Positions 1 through 10,629 are shown, counted from the first letter of the stretch. The stretch is DNA of 64,000 nucleotides from Dryocosmus kuriphilus (GCA_038277395.1 CM076193.1:92023583-92087582), one strand, 5' to 3'. Notes: a model not told the origin generated them from the sequence alone. A program made the numbers and translations.

Positions 1-24
1 CGGACAGATCTCGTATATATATAT

Positions 25-1949
25 AACAGCAGCTCTAGGAGTTTGTGGGGAATAGAGACTTTACTCTGTTCCTCTGCCTCGAATCTTAGTGCTAGGTTGG
101 CTACGGTGGAGAACAGGCATAGAAGTTTACTTTTATCGCTGAGCCTAAAATTTAGTTGACTAGGAGACCCAAGAAGGCTTTCTTTAGCAGAAGATTCTGT
201 TAGCAAAATACTTGTGGCAATATTGTTCGCACTTGGTATAGAGGCATCTAAATTCTTATATGATGAAATAGCACATGTGTGGAATGGAAAGTTCATTTTA
301 TATACCTGACTCATACTTATTTCTGGTGTAAGAATAAAGAACGTTGATCAGACTGACTTTGAGATCAAATCTAGAAATGGCAAGAACATGGGACCAGGAT
401 TTTACTCTTGGCTTCTAATGAAAATATCCAGTGGGAAAAATATTTAAGGATGTAAATGAAATGTCCTAAAAATGTTTCTTGGACGTAAAAGTCGAAGACG
501 TCCTTGGAACGCTTCAAGAACGTCCTAAGTCAGGCCAAATGATGTTCTGAAAACGTCTAATGTACCAAAAACGTTTTTAGGACGTATTCAGGACATTTAA
601 TGTTTTTGGAACGTTATTTGGCCTGACTTGGAACGTTTCTTGGACGTTCTGAAAACGTTTTCTAATTTTATGCCGGCTGGGTGCATTTCCTTTTTAAACG
701 ATGAGTTTGGAAGAATCTTTTTGATTGAATAAAAAAAACGAGTCTAATAAATTAGTGACTATCTTACCTTGCTAATCCCATATATCCTTTTATGATCATT
801 TGTATCAATCACATACGGTGAGTAATTAGAATATTTTGACTTCGATGTCATGTACATTCATAATCTTATTCTTAATTTTCTGAATCTCCTTTATTTATTT
901 ATTTCGAATTCATAAAAGTATCAAGATTAACTTATCTATTCTTCAATAATAAAATAATAGTAATAATGGTAACCGAATATTCTATAACCCTTTATCGCAC
1001 GTCGCTAACACTAATAATCATCAAAGGATTATTAGGAGGAATCTCGATCCCCTTTATTTAATTATTTCGAATTCACACAAGTATCAAGATTAGATTGTTT
1101 ATTTTTGTATAACGAAATAATAGTAACATCGAAGTCAAAATATTCTAATTACTCACCGTATGTGATTGATACAAATAATCATAAAAGGATATATGGGATT
1201 AGCAAGGTAAGATAGTCACTAATTTATTAGACTCGTTTTTTTTATTCAATCAAAAAGATTCTTCCAAATTCATCGTTTAAAAAGGAAATGCACCCAGCCG
1301 GCATAAAATTAGAAAACGTTTTCAGAACGTCCAAGAAACGTTCCAAGTCAGGCCAAATAACGTTCCAAAAACATTAAATGTCCTGAATACGTCCTAAAAA
1401 CGTTTTTGGTACATTAGACGTTTTCAGAACATCATTTGGCCTGACTTAGGACGTTCTTGAAGCGTTCCAAGGACGTCTTCGACTTTTACGTCCAAGAAAC
1501 ATTTTTAGGACATTTCATTTACATCCTTAAATATTTTTCCCACTGGATATTTTCATTAGAAGCCAAGAGTAAAATCCTGGTCCCATGTTCTTGCCATTTC
1601 TAGATTTGATCTCAAAGTCAGTCTGATCAACGTTCTTTATTCTTACACCAGAAATAAGTATGAGTCAGGTATATAAAATGAACTTTCCATTCCACACATG
1701 TGCTATTTCATCATATAAGAATTTAGATGCCTCTATACCAAGTGCGAACAATATTGTCACAAGTATTTTGCTAACAGAATCTTCTACTAAAGAAAGCCTT
1801 CTTGGGTCTCCTAGTCAACTAAATTTTAGGCTCAGCGATAAAAGTAAACTTCTATGCCTGTTCTCCACCGTAGCCAACCTAGCACTAAGATTCGAGGCAG
1901 AGGAACAGAGTAAAGTCTCTATTCCCCACAAACTCCTAGAGCTGCTGTT
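25..1949. mobile_element. Palindromic (foldback-like) element, arms ~0.82 kb
   Basis: The stretch 25-848 reappears reverse-complemented at about 1126-1949, so both arms point at a centre near 987. For example AGCTCTAGGAGTTTGTGG at 31 pairs with its complement near 1930. The arms contain many degenerate 'AACGTCC / GGACGTTC' motifs (left 470-660, right 1310-1505) and a mirrored GTCAGGCC...GGCCTGAC pair. The ~280-bp centre holds two direct copies of a CCTTTATTTAnTTATTTCGAA segment (888 and 1051). No transposase frame is seen. The left edge abuts a short (TA)n run close to the window start, so flanking duplications cannot be judged. It could be a foldback transposon, a very long-armed MITE or an inverted segmental duplication. 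Confidence 0.75.
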
Positions 1950-2189
1950 GCTCGCGACTCGTTGTCAACTTGCTAAATGCTTGACTTCTTCTCGCGAAGT
2001 CCGCTTTTATGGTTTTCGTGAGAAGAAATCCACGTATCTGTCTCCCTTCGCGCGTGAGTGGGAGATTCGAGCATGCTTCGTCGCGTTTCTCCCTTCCAGA
2101 TGCTACTGCTTTGGTTTGTTGCTCCCATGTATGGCGGGACAATGGTCTACAGGCTTTTACATATTGGATCCTGGGTTTCAATATATATA

Positions 2190-3033
2190 CCGGTCACAAG
2201 TATGAGACCACCTGCTCTTCGATGACAGCTTATGTTCTCTTAATTTTAATTATGTGAGAGATATACTTTTTCTCTTAAACAGGTTGATAGCTATCAAAAT
2301 TCTGCGTAAAATGAGCCCAGAGTGATCACATTTTGTCAATGTTTAAAGAAAATATTACAAAACCAGTGCAAATTAAAAAACTTTTCTTCAATTTTAAATA
2401 ACTTCTGAAATAATAAACATTTTTCAATGTTACTGGGCTCATTTTGAAGGTAGATATTTATAGAATCGCAAAACTTATCAGAATAACCATAAATTTTTTC
2501 CATGCATCGTGTAAGAAGTTAAAGTTGTAACAAGAAATTTTAAAAAATTCGAAGAAATCTAATCTATAAAAAATAATAACATAAAGCAAGTGATTACACA
2601 TTTAGAAAAACTTTCCTAGTAATTTCGTGATTCTTTATTTACCATATTTTACGAATATATATTTCTCAGCAGAAAACATATTTAAGTTTTTCCTACTTCT
2701 ATGTTCAAACTTTAACTTCTTGCAAGAAGCATGGAAAAAATTATATGGTTATTCTGATAAGTTCATACTATTCTATAGAAATTTACTTTCAAAATGAGCC
2801 CAATAACATTGATGAATGTTTAGTTTCAGAAGTTATTTAAAATTTAAGAAGAAATTGTTAATTTCCACTGTTTTTCTAATAAAATTGAGAAAATGAGTTC
2901 ATTCTAGGCTGATTTTACGCAGAATTTTGATAGCTTCAGCCTATTGAAGAGAAAGAGTTTATTTCGCATATAATTAAAATTAAGAGAACGTAAGCTGTCA
3001 CCGAAAAACGGTTGGTCTCATACTTGTGACCGG
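2190..3033. mobile_element. Palindromic Tc1/mariner-type MITE, TA target duplication
   Basis: The terminal repeat CCGGTCACAAGTATGAGACC at 2190 is perfectly inverted at the right end (TGGTCTCATACTTGTGACCGG, ending 3033), and TA lies immediately outside each end (2188-2189, 3034-3035). The arms continue inward for about 400 bp with mismatches: 'AAAATGAGCCC' and the TTTTTCCATG segment at ~2495 are mirrored near 2735. The element is therefore almost one hairpin. There is no coding capacity. TA duplication and length fit a non-autonomous Tc1/mariner derivative. Its right edge directly touches the DD41D element that follows. Confidence 0.85.
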
Positions 3034-3035
3034 TA

Positions 3036-4327
3036 CTTCCATCTGTTAGTGCGTTTTTCAACTATGGATAAATGACACATCATTTGTAGGTTATGTCATT
3101 CTCTCTGCACATACAAAATGTCAAAACTATGCCATTTGTAAAGATGGAGTCGTTGACGACGCAACAACGCGTTTTGATAGTGCAAACTTACTACGAAAAT
3201 GGTCGGTCTGTAAAAGAAGCATTTCGGAAACTTCGGACAAGTTTCGGTCGACATGGACGCCCATCAGAGTCCGGAATTCGGAAGATTATTACTCGTTTTG
3301 AGGAAACTGGTTCAGTGGAAGGTCGTAGAGAATATGAACATGCTCGTACAGTTCGTACTCGAGAAACAATAACCGCTGTGAGTGAAAGCGTCCGTGACGA
3401 GCCAAGCACATCCACCAGGCGCCGTTCTCAGGAATTGGGCATTTCCCGAACCAGTTTACGCCGGATTTTACACGAGGATCTTCATTTTCATCCATACAAA
3501 ATCCAGTTAACGCAAAAATTGAAGCCGCTAGACCATCAACAACGCCGTGACTTTGCTGAGTGGATGATCGGGAAAAATGAGGGGTTCTCATCCAAAATCA
3601 TCTTTTCTGATGAGGCTCATTTTCACTTAAGTGAACACGTAAACAAACAAAACTGTCGCATTTGGGGATCAGAAAATCCACAGAAAATTCACCAGAGACC
3701 ACTTCATGATGCAAAAGTCACTGTATGGTGCGGGCTATATGCTGGTGGCATTATTGGGCCATTCTTTTTCGAGGACGAGCGTGAGAGGGCCATTACGATT
3801 AATTCTGAACGCTATCGTGGCATGCTGACGGACTTTTTGTGGCGAAAATTAGATGAAATTGATGTGGATGATCTTTGGTTTCAACAAGACGGCGCAACAT
3901 CGCACACAAATCGTCAAACAATTAACTTATTGGCGACTAAGTTTGGTGATCGCATAATTTCCAGGAATTCCGACGTGAATTGGCCACCAAGGTCGTGCGA
4001 TTTGACCCCTTTGGATTTTTTCCTTTGGGGTTATCTAAAAAGTAAAGTTTATGCGAATGCCCCACGAACAATTCAAGCCCTAAAAAATAACATTCGGGCT
4101 GAAATTGAGGCCATTCATCCCAGTTTATTGGAGAGAGTCATCGAAAATTTCGACCATCGGATGCAAGTCTGCAAAAAGAGCCGTGGCGGACACTTGAATG
4201 ATATCATTTTTCATTTGTAAATGGCATGTAAGTAGCTTTAATTTTCACTAAACTATTTTGATTTCACATAGGAAAAAGTGTACTTTTTTTTTTTAATTTA
4301 AAAACGCACTAACAGATGGCCCACCCT
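3036..4327 (+). mobile_element. Tc1/mariner-superfamily element, DD41D group
   Basis: Inverted repeats ATCTGTTAGTGCGTTTTT at 3041 and AAAAACGCACTAACAGAT near 4300-4317 flank one transposase frame. TA dinucleotides at 3034-3035 and 4327-4328 are plausible target duplications. The outermost bases of the two ends differ (CTTCC on the left, complement of GGGTGGGCC on the right), so the left end may have been altered when the MITE landed beside it. At about 1.29 kb, with one uninterrupted gene, this is among the best preserved elements in the window. Confidence 0.85.
3093..4220 (+). CDS. DD41D Tc1/mariner transposase, open reading frame
   Basis: Cut-and-paste transposase of the IS630/Tc1/mariner superfamily, acting in the nucleus on the element's own inverted repeats. 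The frame is 375 codons from the first ATG; Met18 (3144, MESLTTQQR) is the more likely start, giving about 358 residues, normal for the family. Residues ~20-130 form the two helix-turn-helix DNA-binding regions, with a GRPS linker at 55-58. The catalytic residues are visible: D173 in IIFSDEAHFHL, D266 in WFQQDGATSHT, D308 in LTPLDFFLW. Between the second and third there are 41 residues, hence DD41D (rosa/VS-like group) rather than DD34D mariner or DD34E Tc1. No stop or frameshift is present, so activity is possible but unproven. The frame lies between the inverted repeats with short UTRs. Confidence 0.92.
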   Translation: MSFSLHIQNVKTMPFVKMESLTTQQRVLIVQTYYENGRSVKEAFRKLRTSFGRHGRPSESGIRKIITRFEETGSVEGRREYEHARTVRTRETITAVSESVRDEPSTSTRRRSQELGISRTSLRRILHEDLHFHPYKIQLTQKLKPLDHQQRRDFAEWMIGKNEGFSSKIIFSDEAHFHLSEHVNKQNCRIWGSENPQKIHQRPLHDAKVTVWCGLYAGGIIGPFFFEDERERAITINSERYRGMLTDFLWRKLDEIDVDDLWFQQDGATSHTNRQTINLLATKFGDRIISRNSDVNWPPRSCDLTPLDFFLWGYLKSKVYANAPRTIQALKNNIRAEIEAIHPSLLERVIENFDHRMQVCKKSRGGHLNDIIFHL

Positions 4328-4328
4328 A

Positions 4329-4860
4329 TATAAGGATAGGTGGGGCATAGCGTGGCAGGCATGTTACTCCGGCGCCCCAAATATTTGAAAGATTAACGAA
4401 TATTTTTAAGCTAATGTTTATGAAATTGAAAGAAAAACTGTTCTAGTTTTTTTTCTTTAGTCCTCGTATTAAAAAAGGTATTATAAATTAATAAGAAAAG
4501 TTTGGAGCAGAAAAAAAAGTTTTTTTTTTTCATTTTTCATTGTATTGGAAAAACACGAAAACATATCGGATCGCGTTTTGAAACCAAGCACATTTGAAAG
4601 CTTATCTCTCGCACCTTACACGGTACTTTGATTTTTATGAAATAACTGTTTTATATGTGTAAACAATCGATTTAAAAAACCATGTAAAATGGGGCATGCT
4701 CTGGCACAGAGTGGGGCACGACCGGCAGACAAAACTACTAAGCAGTGGACGTGTAAGAAAGTATGTAAACCTACAAACTGAATTTCGATTATTTCTATAA
4801 GGCTACATAACAAATATTATACATTATAATTGTTTAATTTGCAATAAACATATTGATTAT
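4329..4860. other. Unassigned, fragments of a GGGGCA/GACCGGCA repeat
   Basis: No gene. GTGGGGCATAGCGTGGCAGGC near 4340 and TGGGGCACGACCGGCAG near 4710 resemble motifs at 7562 and 7680-7703, which suggests remnants of one dispersed element family. The rest is A+T-rich with homopolymer runs. The small frames here have no recognisable product. Confidence 0.4.
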
Positions 4861-5370
4861 GATATCGATAAGTCTCATCTTCCTAGAGTTCGCAAGCAGG
4901 TACAAACAATAAATATGACCGGGTGGTGAGGGGTGTGTTAATCATACCAAATAAAAATCGAGATCTACCAGTTAAACAAATGTAAGGTTTATTGTTATGA
5001 ATGATAAGAAAACTAAGACTCAGCCCGCATAAAAAACCCCCAGTCGTGAGTGGGAGAAAAGCCATTTGAGTTATATCAATATACAAGAAACAAGAACATG
5101 ACATTAAATTAATAATTGACTGATAAAGATTAGTCGAGTGCTTAGCCAAGTAGTGAACCAAATACAAGCAACGTCGAACAGAATGCAAATGAAGGTATGA
5201 AGTTTCAAATAATTGAATTAATGCCGTAGGAATCTTACAACTAGAACCGGAACAAAGAATGAAAGAGAAAGGCTTGATTTGCCTGCACAGTAATGACGCA
5301 AATCACAGAATTTTGATTGTAAGAAATTAATTTTGAATGACCATTCAAGAGACAGGTATACTCTCGCTTA
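4861..5370. other. Intergenic, nothing recognised
   Basis: Mixed-composition DNA between the repeat fragments and the 47-bp minisatellite. The frames are short and without family signature. No inverted repeats or RNA-like folds were noticed. Confidence 0.4.
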
Positions 5371-5588
5371 CCGCACATATAGAAATGTCACATACCGTGA
5401 AAGTTGCTGAACTTGAGCCGCACACATAGAAATGTCACACACCGTGAAAGTTGCTGAAATAGAGCCGCACAGATAGAAAGGTCACACACCGTGAATGTTG
5501 ATGAACTAGAGCCGCACAGATAGAAAGGTCACACACCGTGAAAGTTGCTGAACTTGAGCCGCACATAGAAAATGACACACACCGTAAA
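5371..5588. repeat. 47-bp minisatellite, 4 copies plus a partial
   Basis: Units start at 5371, 5418, 5465, 5512 and 5559 (partial), each beginning CCGCACANATAGAAANGTCA and continuing CCGTGAAAGTTGCTGAA. The exact 47-bp spacing is kept through all four full units. Divergence is at scattered single positions. No coding role is apparent. Confidence 0.9.
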
Positions 5589-5875
5589 CTTCCCACTCCC
5601 AAGTACACCGACAGGCGAGAGCCGCACCCCCAGACTTACTTTGTTGTACTGATCTAGCTCGCCGCCTGCCTGCTAGAAGCGCTCAAGGAAAAACTTCCAC
5701 CTCCCTTAGGCCCATGAAAACAAAGGTGGGGTCCCCTCAGGGGTTTTCTTTTAGCACCGGACAATGAAGTGAAATCGGGTATTGGTAATAATACGTGAAG
5801 GGAAAGAAAGAGGAGGAAGTTGACCTTTGTGTTCACCTCAAGGCCTTTTGAAACACCTGGAGCGCAACTGGCGCG
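5589..5875. other. Unassigned spacer with a CCCCTCAGGGG dyad
   Basis: Follows the minisatellite. Contains the short dyad CCCCTCAGGGG near 5733 and nothing else I recognise. Confidence 0.3.
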
Positions 5876-5990
5876 AACAATAATAATATCAATATTATTA
5901 TTATCATCATTGTTAATATTATATTATTATTATTAATATTACATATTATATATAATACTGGTATAATAATAATATATTATACTGGCTACA
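5876..5990. repeat. ATT/AAT trinucleotide-rich low-complexity tract
   Basis: Runs of AATAATAAT and ATTATTATT in alternating orientation with TATA-rich interruptions. Simple sequence only. Confidence 0.85.
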
Positions 5991-6003
5991 AAGACTCATA
6001 AGT

Positions 6004-7010
6004 CGAAGTAAAAAAATCTGCTCGCTTCGGGGGCACATTCTCGTCGCGCGCTTCGCGCGAAGTATGAGCGCGCCTATGGCGCGCGGTTTGGTGGTCGTCG
6101 CACGTCGCGCTCCGATATATTTAAGCCTCGTGCTTCACGCTCGGCTTTTTTTTGTGATTTTACAAATTTTCGCAATGCAGGATTTCGATTCTTAAAAGTA
6201 AAGCTGTGAGTCGCATAAATAAATTTTGTAGCTATTTCCAAGGTGAACAATTCTGCTTGTTAATATTTTCTCATATCTTGCATAGTTTTGCTGAAAAGTG
6301 GTTTTCTTCATATTTCAGAACATATTTCAGGAATACCTCAAAAACTACGCGTCTGCCCAAAAAACAGATACAGAGCAAATTTGTAGAACGTTTTGAGTTT
6401 AAAAACTTTGTTTATTATCATTTTTTTCGTGTCTTGAATCTTTTGTCAAGAAAACACAGTATTTTATTTTTAATAACGTTTTCACGATTAAAACAAAAAC
6501 CGTGAATTTTATAAAAAAATATCTAAAACAAAATTTGTAGATTTTTTTGAGATGAACAATTTTACTCTCTACTGTTTTTTTTGTCTCGCATATTTTAGCC
6601 GGAAAATGGATTTTTTTATTTTGTGAAAACCGTTTTTGATGGATAAAACCATAATCACTGGTCAAAAACGGCTGGTTAACGAACTCGTGCTTTCTTTTTA
6701 CGCCTTGAAGAAGTATGCCAAAGCGCAATCCAATCTGATTAGTCCTTCGAAACTTATCGTGGGTACATGCCACGACGACGACGACGACAGCGACAACGAC
6801 GACGACAACTACAATGACAACAACGACAACAACGACGACAACGACAATAGACAGACAGGCACCATCGTAAAACATGTTCTTTTGGATTCAGGGGGACACG
6901 AAACGTCGAGATTTCATGAAATCCGGGAAAGTTATTTTTCTCATTGAGATGAGGATGTAAAAACTCCAATTAAGCTTGAAAAAATTCTTTATAAAATCGT
7001 TATCGATGGT
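6004..7010 (+). mobile_element. Dispersed ~1-kb repeat, copy 1 (partner at 60034)
   Basis: This segment and 60034-61020 share order and sequence: AAAAAAATCTGCNCGCTTCG, the G+C-rich TTCTCGTCGCGCG block, ATGCAGGATTTCGATTCTTA, TTTTGCTGAAAAGTG, and an acidic trinucleotide tract. Both copies keep similar short frames (6206-6505 and 60378-60635; 6636-6947 and 60717-61016), with peptides such as SFAEK and NELVL. I cannot tell weak coding constraint from recent common origin. The class is unknown; no terminal repeats or transposase are seen. Confidence 0.7.
6765..6852. repeat. GAC/AAC trinucleotide tract
   Basis: Interrupted run of GAC and AAC triplets. On the plus strand it reads as Asp/Asn, on the minus strand as a Val-rich string. 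It lies inside the dispersed repeat, whose second copy has a shorter version near 60856-60900. It behaves as an expandable simple repeat. Confidence 0.85.
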
Positions 7011-7560
7011 CATAAAAAACTTGAAGAGATTCACTTCACAGAAGAATATAATTTGATTTTGTATTTTCCACCTCACAAAAGTCACAAGTTGCAGCCACTT
7101 AAATTTATGGTATCTCTCAGCACTGTTATTATAAAGTAGTTTTAAGAGAAGTTTAAAAGTCACTTTAATATATATATTTTTATATCTTAACGTCCAAAAT
7201 TATACTAAAAGTCAAATAAAATTAAAACCAAAGTAGGTAAAGTATGTACTGTGATTTTAATCATAATTAAAATTATAAGACTAATGATTTATTAATAAAT
7301 ATAATACTCAAAACATTTCAATACTTTATTATTTTATTAATAAAGAATTTATAAGAATATTCAAATACCTATAAACAGCAAATAAATTTTTATTATTATT
7401 ATAAATAATTATATCTATTATTTACAAGCATTACTTTTTTAATTTACATGTTTTAATTTATACTTTAATTTAAAAATAAAATATTTTATTACGTTTGAAT
7501 TTTATTCACCTGCGTCCAAGCCGAACGTGCTCCACCCTGTGCCGGAGATTGCCTCACGGT
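7011..7560. other. A+T-rich spacer, nothing recognised
   Basis: Very A+T-rich DNA with scattered AATAAA-like strings but no gene, inverted repeat or tandem repeat that I can support. Confidence 0.4.
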
Positions 7561-7705
7561 ATAGGGCAAGACCGGCACTTTTGATGGTTCCCATTTTCGA
7601 TTTTTTCATCCAATAACGTAATACACAATAAGTATTTTTATATATATATATATATATATAATTTTTAATTAAACTTAGGGTGCCGGTGCTGCCCCACCCA
7701 CCCCT
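7561..7705. mobile_element. Candidate short MITE with GGGCA-GACCGGCAC ends
   Basis: TAGGGCAAGACCGGCAC at 7563 is roughly inverted at 7678-7703 (GTGCCGGTGCTGCCCCACC). The same terminal motif occurs near 4710. About 145 bp with an internal (TA)n run. Weak evidence, since only the end motif is shared. Confidence 0.35.
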
Positions 7706-7730
7706 ATATATATATATATATATATATATA

Positions 7731-9444
7731 TGGGGCATTTTTTTTCAAACCGATCACCCCCCCTGTCCAAAATTTGGGGGATTCAAAAAATCTCTTGTTG
7801 GGCCTAAATTGTAGCTATACATGTGTACTTTCATTTTGAACCGTGACCTTTTAGAAAATCCAATATGGCGGACTCAACATGGTGGCTGAAGTTGATGAAA
7901 ATCTCATCGTAAAATATTTAAGCGTCTATAAAATATTTAAAATTCATTCGATTTTCAGGAAAGTCAATATCTGGAGGTTTTTTGGGTCACTGATTACGAA
8001 TGTGAAGTTTTAATTAAAAAATGTTTAAAATCCAAGATGTAGGATTTAATATGGCGGCTATAAAATGCAAAAAGTTTTTTTTTATTTGCATGACACTTGA
8101 CACTTGGGGGTTTTCTGGTTCGCTGATTTCAGTTTTAAAATTTAAATTCAAGAATTCAAAATGGCGGGTTCAAAATGGCGGCTATAAAATGCAAAAAGTT
8201 TTTTGATTTGCATGCCACTTGACACTTGGGGGTTTTCTGGGTCGCTGATTTCAGTTTTAAAATTTAAATTCAAAAATTCAAAATAGAGGGTTCAAAATGG
8301 CGGCTATAAAATGCAAAAAGTTTTTTGATTTGCATGACACTTGACACTTGGGAGTTTTCTGGGTCGCTGATTTCAGTTTTAAAATTTAAATTCAAAAATT
8401 CAAAATGTCGGGTTCAAAATGGCGGCTATAAAATGCAAAAAGTTATTTGATTTGCATAAGCCTTGACGCTTTGGTGTTTTCTGGGTCACTGATTTCGAAT
8501 CCGTAATTCAAATTTAAAAATTTAAAATGTCCGGTTCAAAATGGTAGATCGGAAACGAGAAAAGTGATTTGATTTGCATAGCACATGATGGCGGATCAAG
8601 AATAGGATCAAAAAATTGAATCCAAAGTTCAAGTGTTCTTTAAAGAAAATTCTACTCCCACAGGAGACTTTGAAAATCGTTTTATAACTCTTTTAGCATC
8701 ACAACAGATGAAGTTTCTGTAAAATTAAATAGATCATTGTGCTTTTTGATACCACACTATTCACATCGTTCCGGGAGTCGAAAAATGGTAGGAAAAAATG
8801 CAGAAATAACGTAAATGCAATGTGTAAATAATGTTCAAAACTAAAAACTAAAATCAAATCACTTTTCTCATTTCCGATCTAAAATTTTGAACCGGACATT
8901 TAAAATTTTTAAATTTGAATTACGGATTCGAAATTAGTGATCCAGAAAACACCCAAGTGACAAGTCTTATGCAAATAAAATAACTTTTTGCATTTTATAG
9001 CCGCCATTTTGAACCCGCCATTTTGAATTTTTGAATTTAAATTTTAAAACTGAAATCAGCGACCCAGAAAACCCCCAAGTGTCAAGTGTCATGCAAATAA
9101 AAAAACTTTTTGCATTTTATAGCCGCCATATTAAATCCTCCATCTTGGATTTTAGACATTTTTAAATTATGACATCAGATTCGTAATCAGCGATCCAAAG
9201 AACCTCCAGATATTGACTTTCCTGAAAATCGAATGAATTTTAAATATTTTATTGACGTTTAAATATTTTACGATGAGATTTTCATCAACTTCAGTCGCCA
9301 TGTTGAGTCCGCCATATTGGATTTTCTAAAAGGCCACGGTTCGAATGAAAGTCCACATGTATAGCTACAATTTAAGCCCAACAAGAGTTTTTTTGAATCC
9401 CCCAAATTTTGGACAGGGGGGGTGATCGGTTTGACAAAGAATGC

Positions 9445-9447
<3 letters not shown>
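7731..9447. mobile_element. Palindromic element with ATGGCGG tandem units, inside (TA)n
   Basis: The ends GGGGCATTTTTTTTCAAACC at 7732 and (reverse strand) GAGGCATTCTTTGTCAAACC near 9447 open a long inverted repeat. Both arms carry CCCCCCTGTCCAAAATTTGG, TCCAATATGGCGGACTCAAC and GATGAGATTTTCATCAACTT-type segments in mirrored order. The left arm holds four to five copies of a ~122-bp unit, the right arm two, so the arms differ in length. The spacer is about 8600-8870. Both flanks are (TA)n, so the element inserted into, or carries, a TA microsatellite. No transposase. Confidence 0.8.
8051..8540. repeat. ~122-bp tandem repeat within palindrome arm
   Basis: ATGGCGGCTATAAAATGCAA recurs at 8051, 8175, 8297 and 8419 (spacing 124, 122, 122). 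Each unit continues with GACACTTGACACTTGGGGGT and TCTGGGTCGCTGATTTCAG. Two inverted copies lie at about 8930-9140 in the other arm. Confidence 0.88.
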
Positions 9448-9512
<65 letters not shown>

Positions 9513-9525
9513 TATATATAAAATA
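9448..9525. repeat. (TA)n microsatellite
   Basis: Long uninterrupted TA run next to the right end of the palindromic element; the counterpart is at 7706-7731 on the left side. Confidence 0.95.
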
Positions 9526-9571
9526 AAAATTATATAAATATTAATTGTTTGAAAACAAAAAAAAAGTATAT

Positions 9572-10048
9572 TTAAATAACTGGGATATAATCGCTGTCGA
9601 AAATGTTCGGCAAACCTGTCACAGATGCTTCAATGAGCGGCCTCATCAGTTCACAAAGATCAGCATTCGGACCTGCTGTGATAATAATTTGCCCTCCTCC
9701 TAATGCAGAAAATAACATGATAAAAAAAGATTTGCACCTAAGACTAAAAATAGTGAAATTGATTCAAGAGAAAAAAACTTGATTAACTATACGTAAATCT
9801 ACAATCCTTCCCAAAAACTTACTTGTCTTGTGGATTTCTTTTTTTATTGCAGCGTAGTAGTATTTTCTTGCATTTATTTTTAAGTTCTCCCAGCAAATTT
9901 TTAATCTTGTAGAATCGCGATAAACTGATGCCCCACAGCTATTGAAATCATTTGGTATTTCCTCCCAACAAACATTTTTCATTTTTGTCATAACAGCGTC
10001 AGTTTCCTTATTTTCAATCATGCTTTTATTTTTTTCTACTAGTTTCAT
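9572..10048 (-). CDS. Myb/SANT-like DNA-binding protein, two exons
   Basis: I read a spliced gene on the minus strand. Exon 1 is 10048-9823 from ATG (open upstream to about 10083), exon 2 is 9699-9572. The intron is 9822-9700, with donor GTAAGT and acceptor TGCATTAG; the phase is kept and a TAA ends the frame. The product is about 117 residues. Exon 1 has the pattern of the Myb/SANT-like (MSANTD/zeste-type) trihelical domain: IENKETDAV, CWEEIPNDFNS, then LKICWENLKINARKYYYAAIK. Exon 2 starts with the glycine run typical after this domain (RGGGQ) and ends DSDYIPVI. Such proteins accompany PIF/Harbinger transposases and also occur as domesticated genes; no transposase is next to it. A better-placed ATG at 10089 is out of frame by one base, so the N-terminus may be damaged or begin in an upstream exon. 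Confidence 0.72.
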
Positions 10049-10309
10049 AACCAACTTCTTTTCCGACAGTTGAAAATTTGGTCTCTCATTTTATCAGATA
10101 TTCTAATAAAATTTAGAAATAAAAATTGAATTATATCACTGTTTAATCCCTTTGAGGTTACCGTGCTTCGGACGTAACCTCTAAACTGACAGTATAGCGC
10201 AGCCATATTGCTTTCCCCTCGAACAGAGTCAACGAATCACGCGAAAGCTTTTAGCGATGATTGAAGTTATTTCCAATAGATTATACGGCTAGCTAACCGC
10301 GCTCTGGGA

Positions 10310-10629
10310 AAACGTACAGATAGTAAAGGAAGAAGTCCAGAAAAAATTTGGATGAAGTAAATGATAAACAAGCAACAAGATATAATCTAAGAGGAAGGGA
10401 AATTGAATATAAAATAGGAGATAGAGTTTTGAAAAGGTTAACCAACCTGTCAAATAAGGCAGATAAAAAAGTAGGGGAACTTTCTGACCAGTATGAAGGT
10501 CCATTTATAATTAGGAAAAAAAATCTTCCCCACAATTTATGAATTGAAAAACCTCAAGGGAAAAAGTATTGGGGAATTAATATCAACGACCTAAAAATAG
10601 AAAATTTAGATATTTGTAATAAAAAATAG
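10310..10629 (+). pseudogene. Integrase C-terminal end of gypsy-type pol, frameshifted
   Basis: The reading shows the end of a Ty3/gypsy polyprotein: VGDxVL-like 'YKIGDRVLKRLTNLS', then 'LSDQYEGPFIIRKK', then 'TIYELKNLKGK' and a terminal 'DLKIENLDICNKK' before TAG. This is the SH3-like integrase tail that follows the catalytic core. The frame breaks at A-runs near 10345, 10520 and 10565, so three indels separate the conserved pieces. The integrase core (HHCC finger, DDE) is absent upstream, which places the 5' truncation of the element just before this point. Confidence 0.75.

Noticed and set aside
1660..2205. 181-codon open frame at the right edge of the first palindrome
   Set aside because: It runs from the palindrome arm into unrelated flank, has no domain signature, and its arm part exists inverted at 25-320 as non-coding sequence.
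6399..6875. Minus-strand frame with a long Val run
   Set aside because: It is the reverse reading of the GAC/AAC triplet tract; low complexity, no homology expected.
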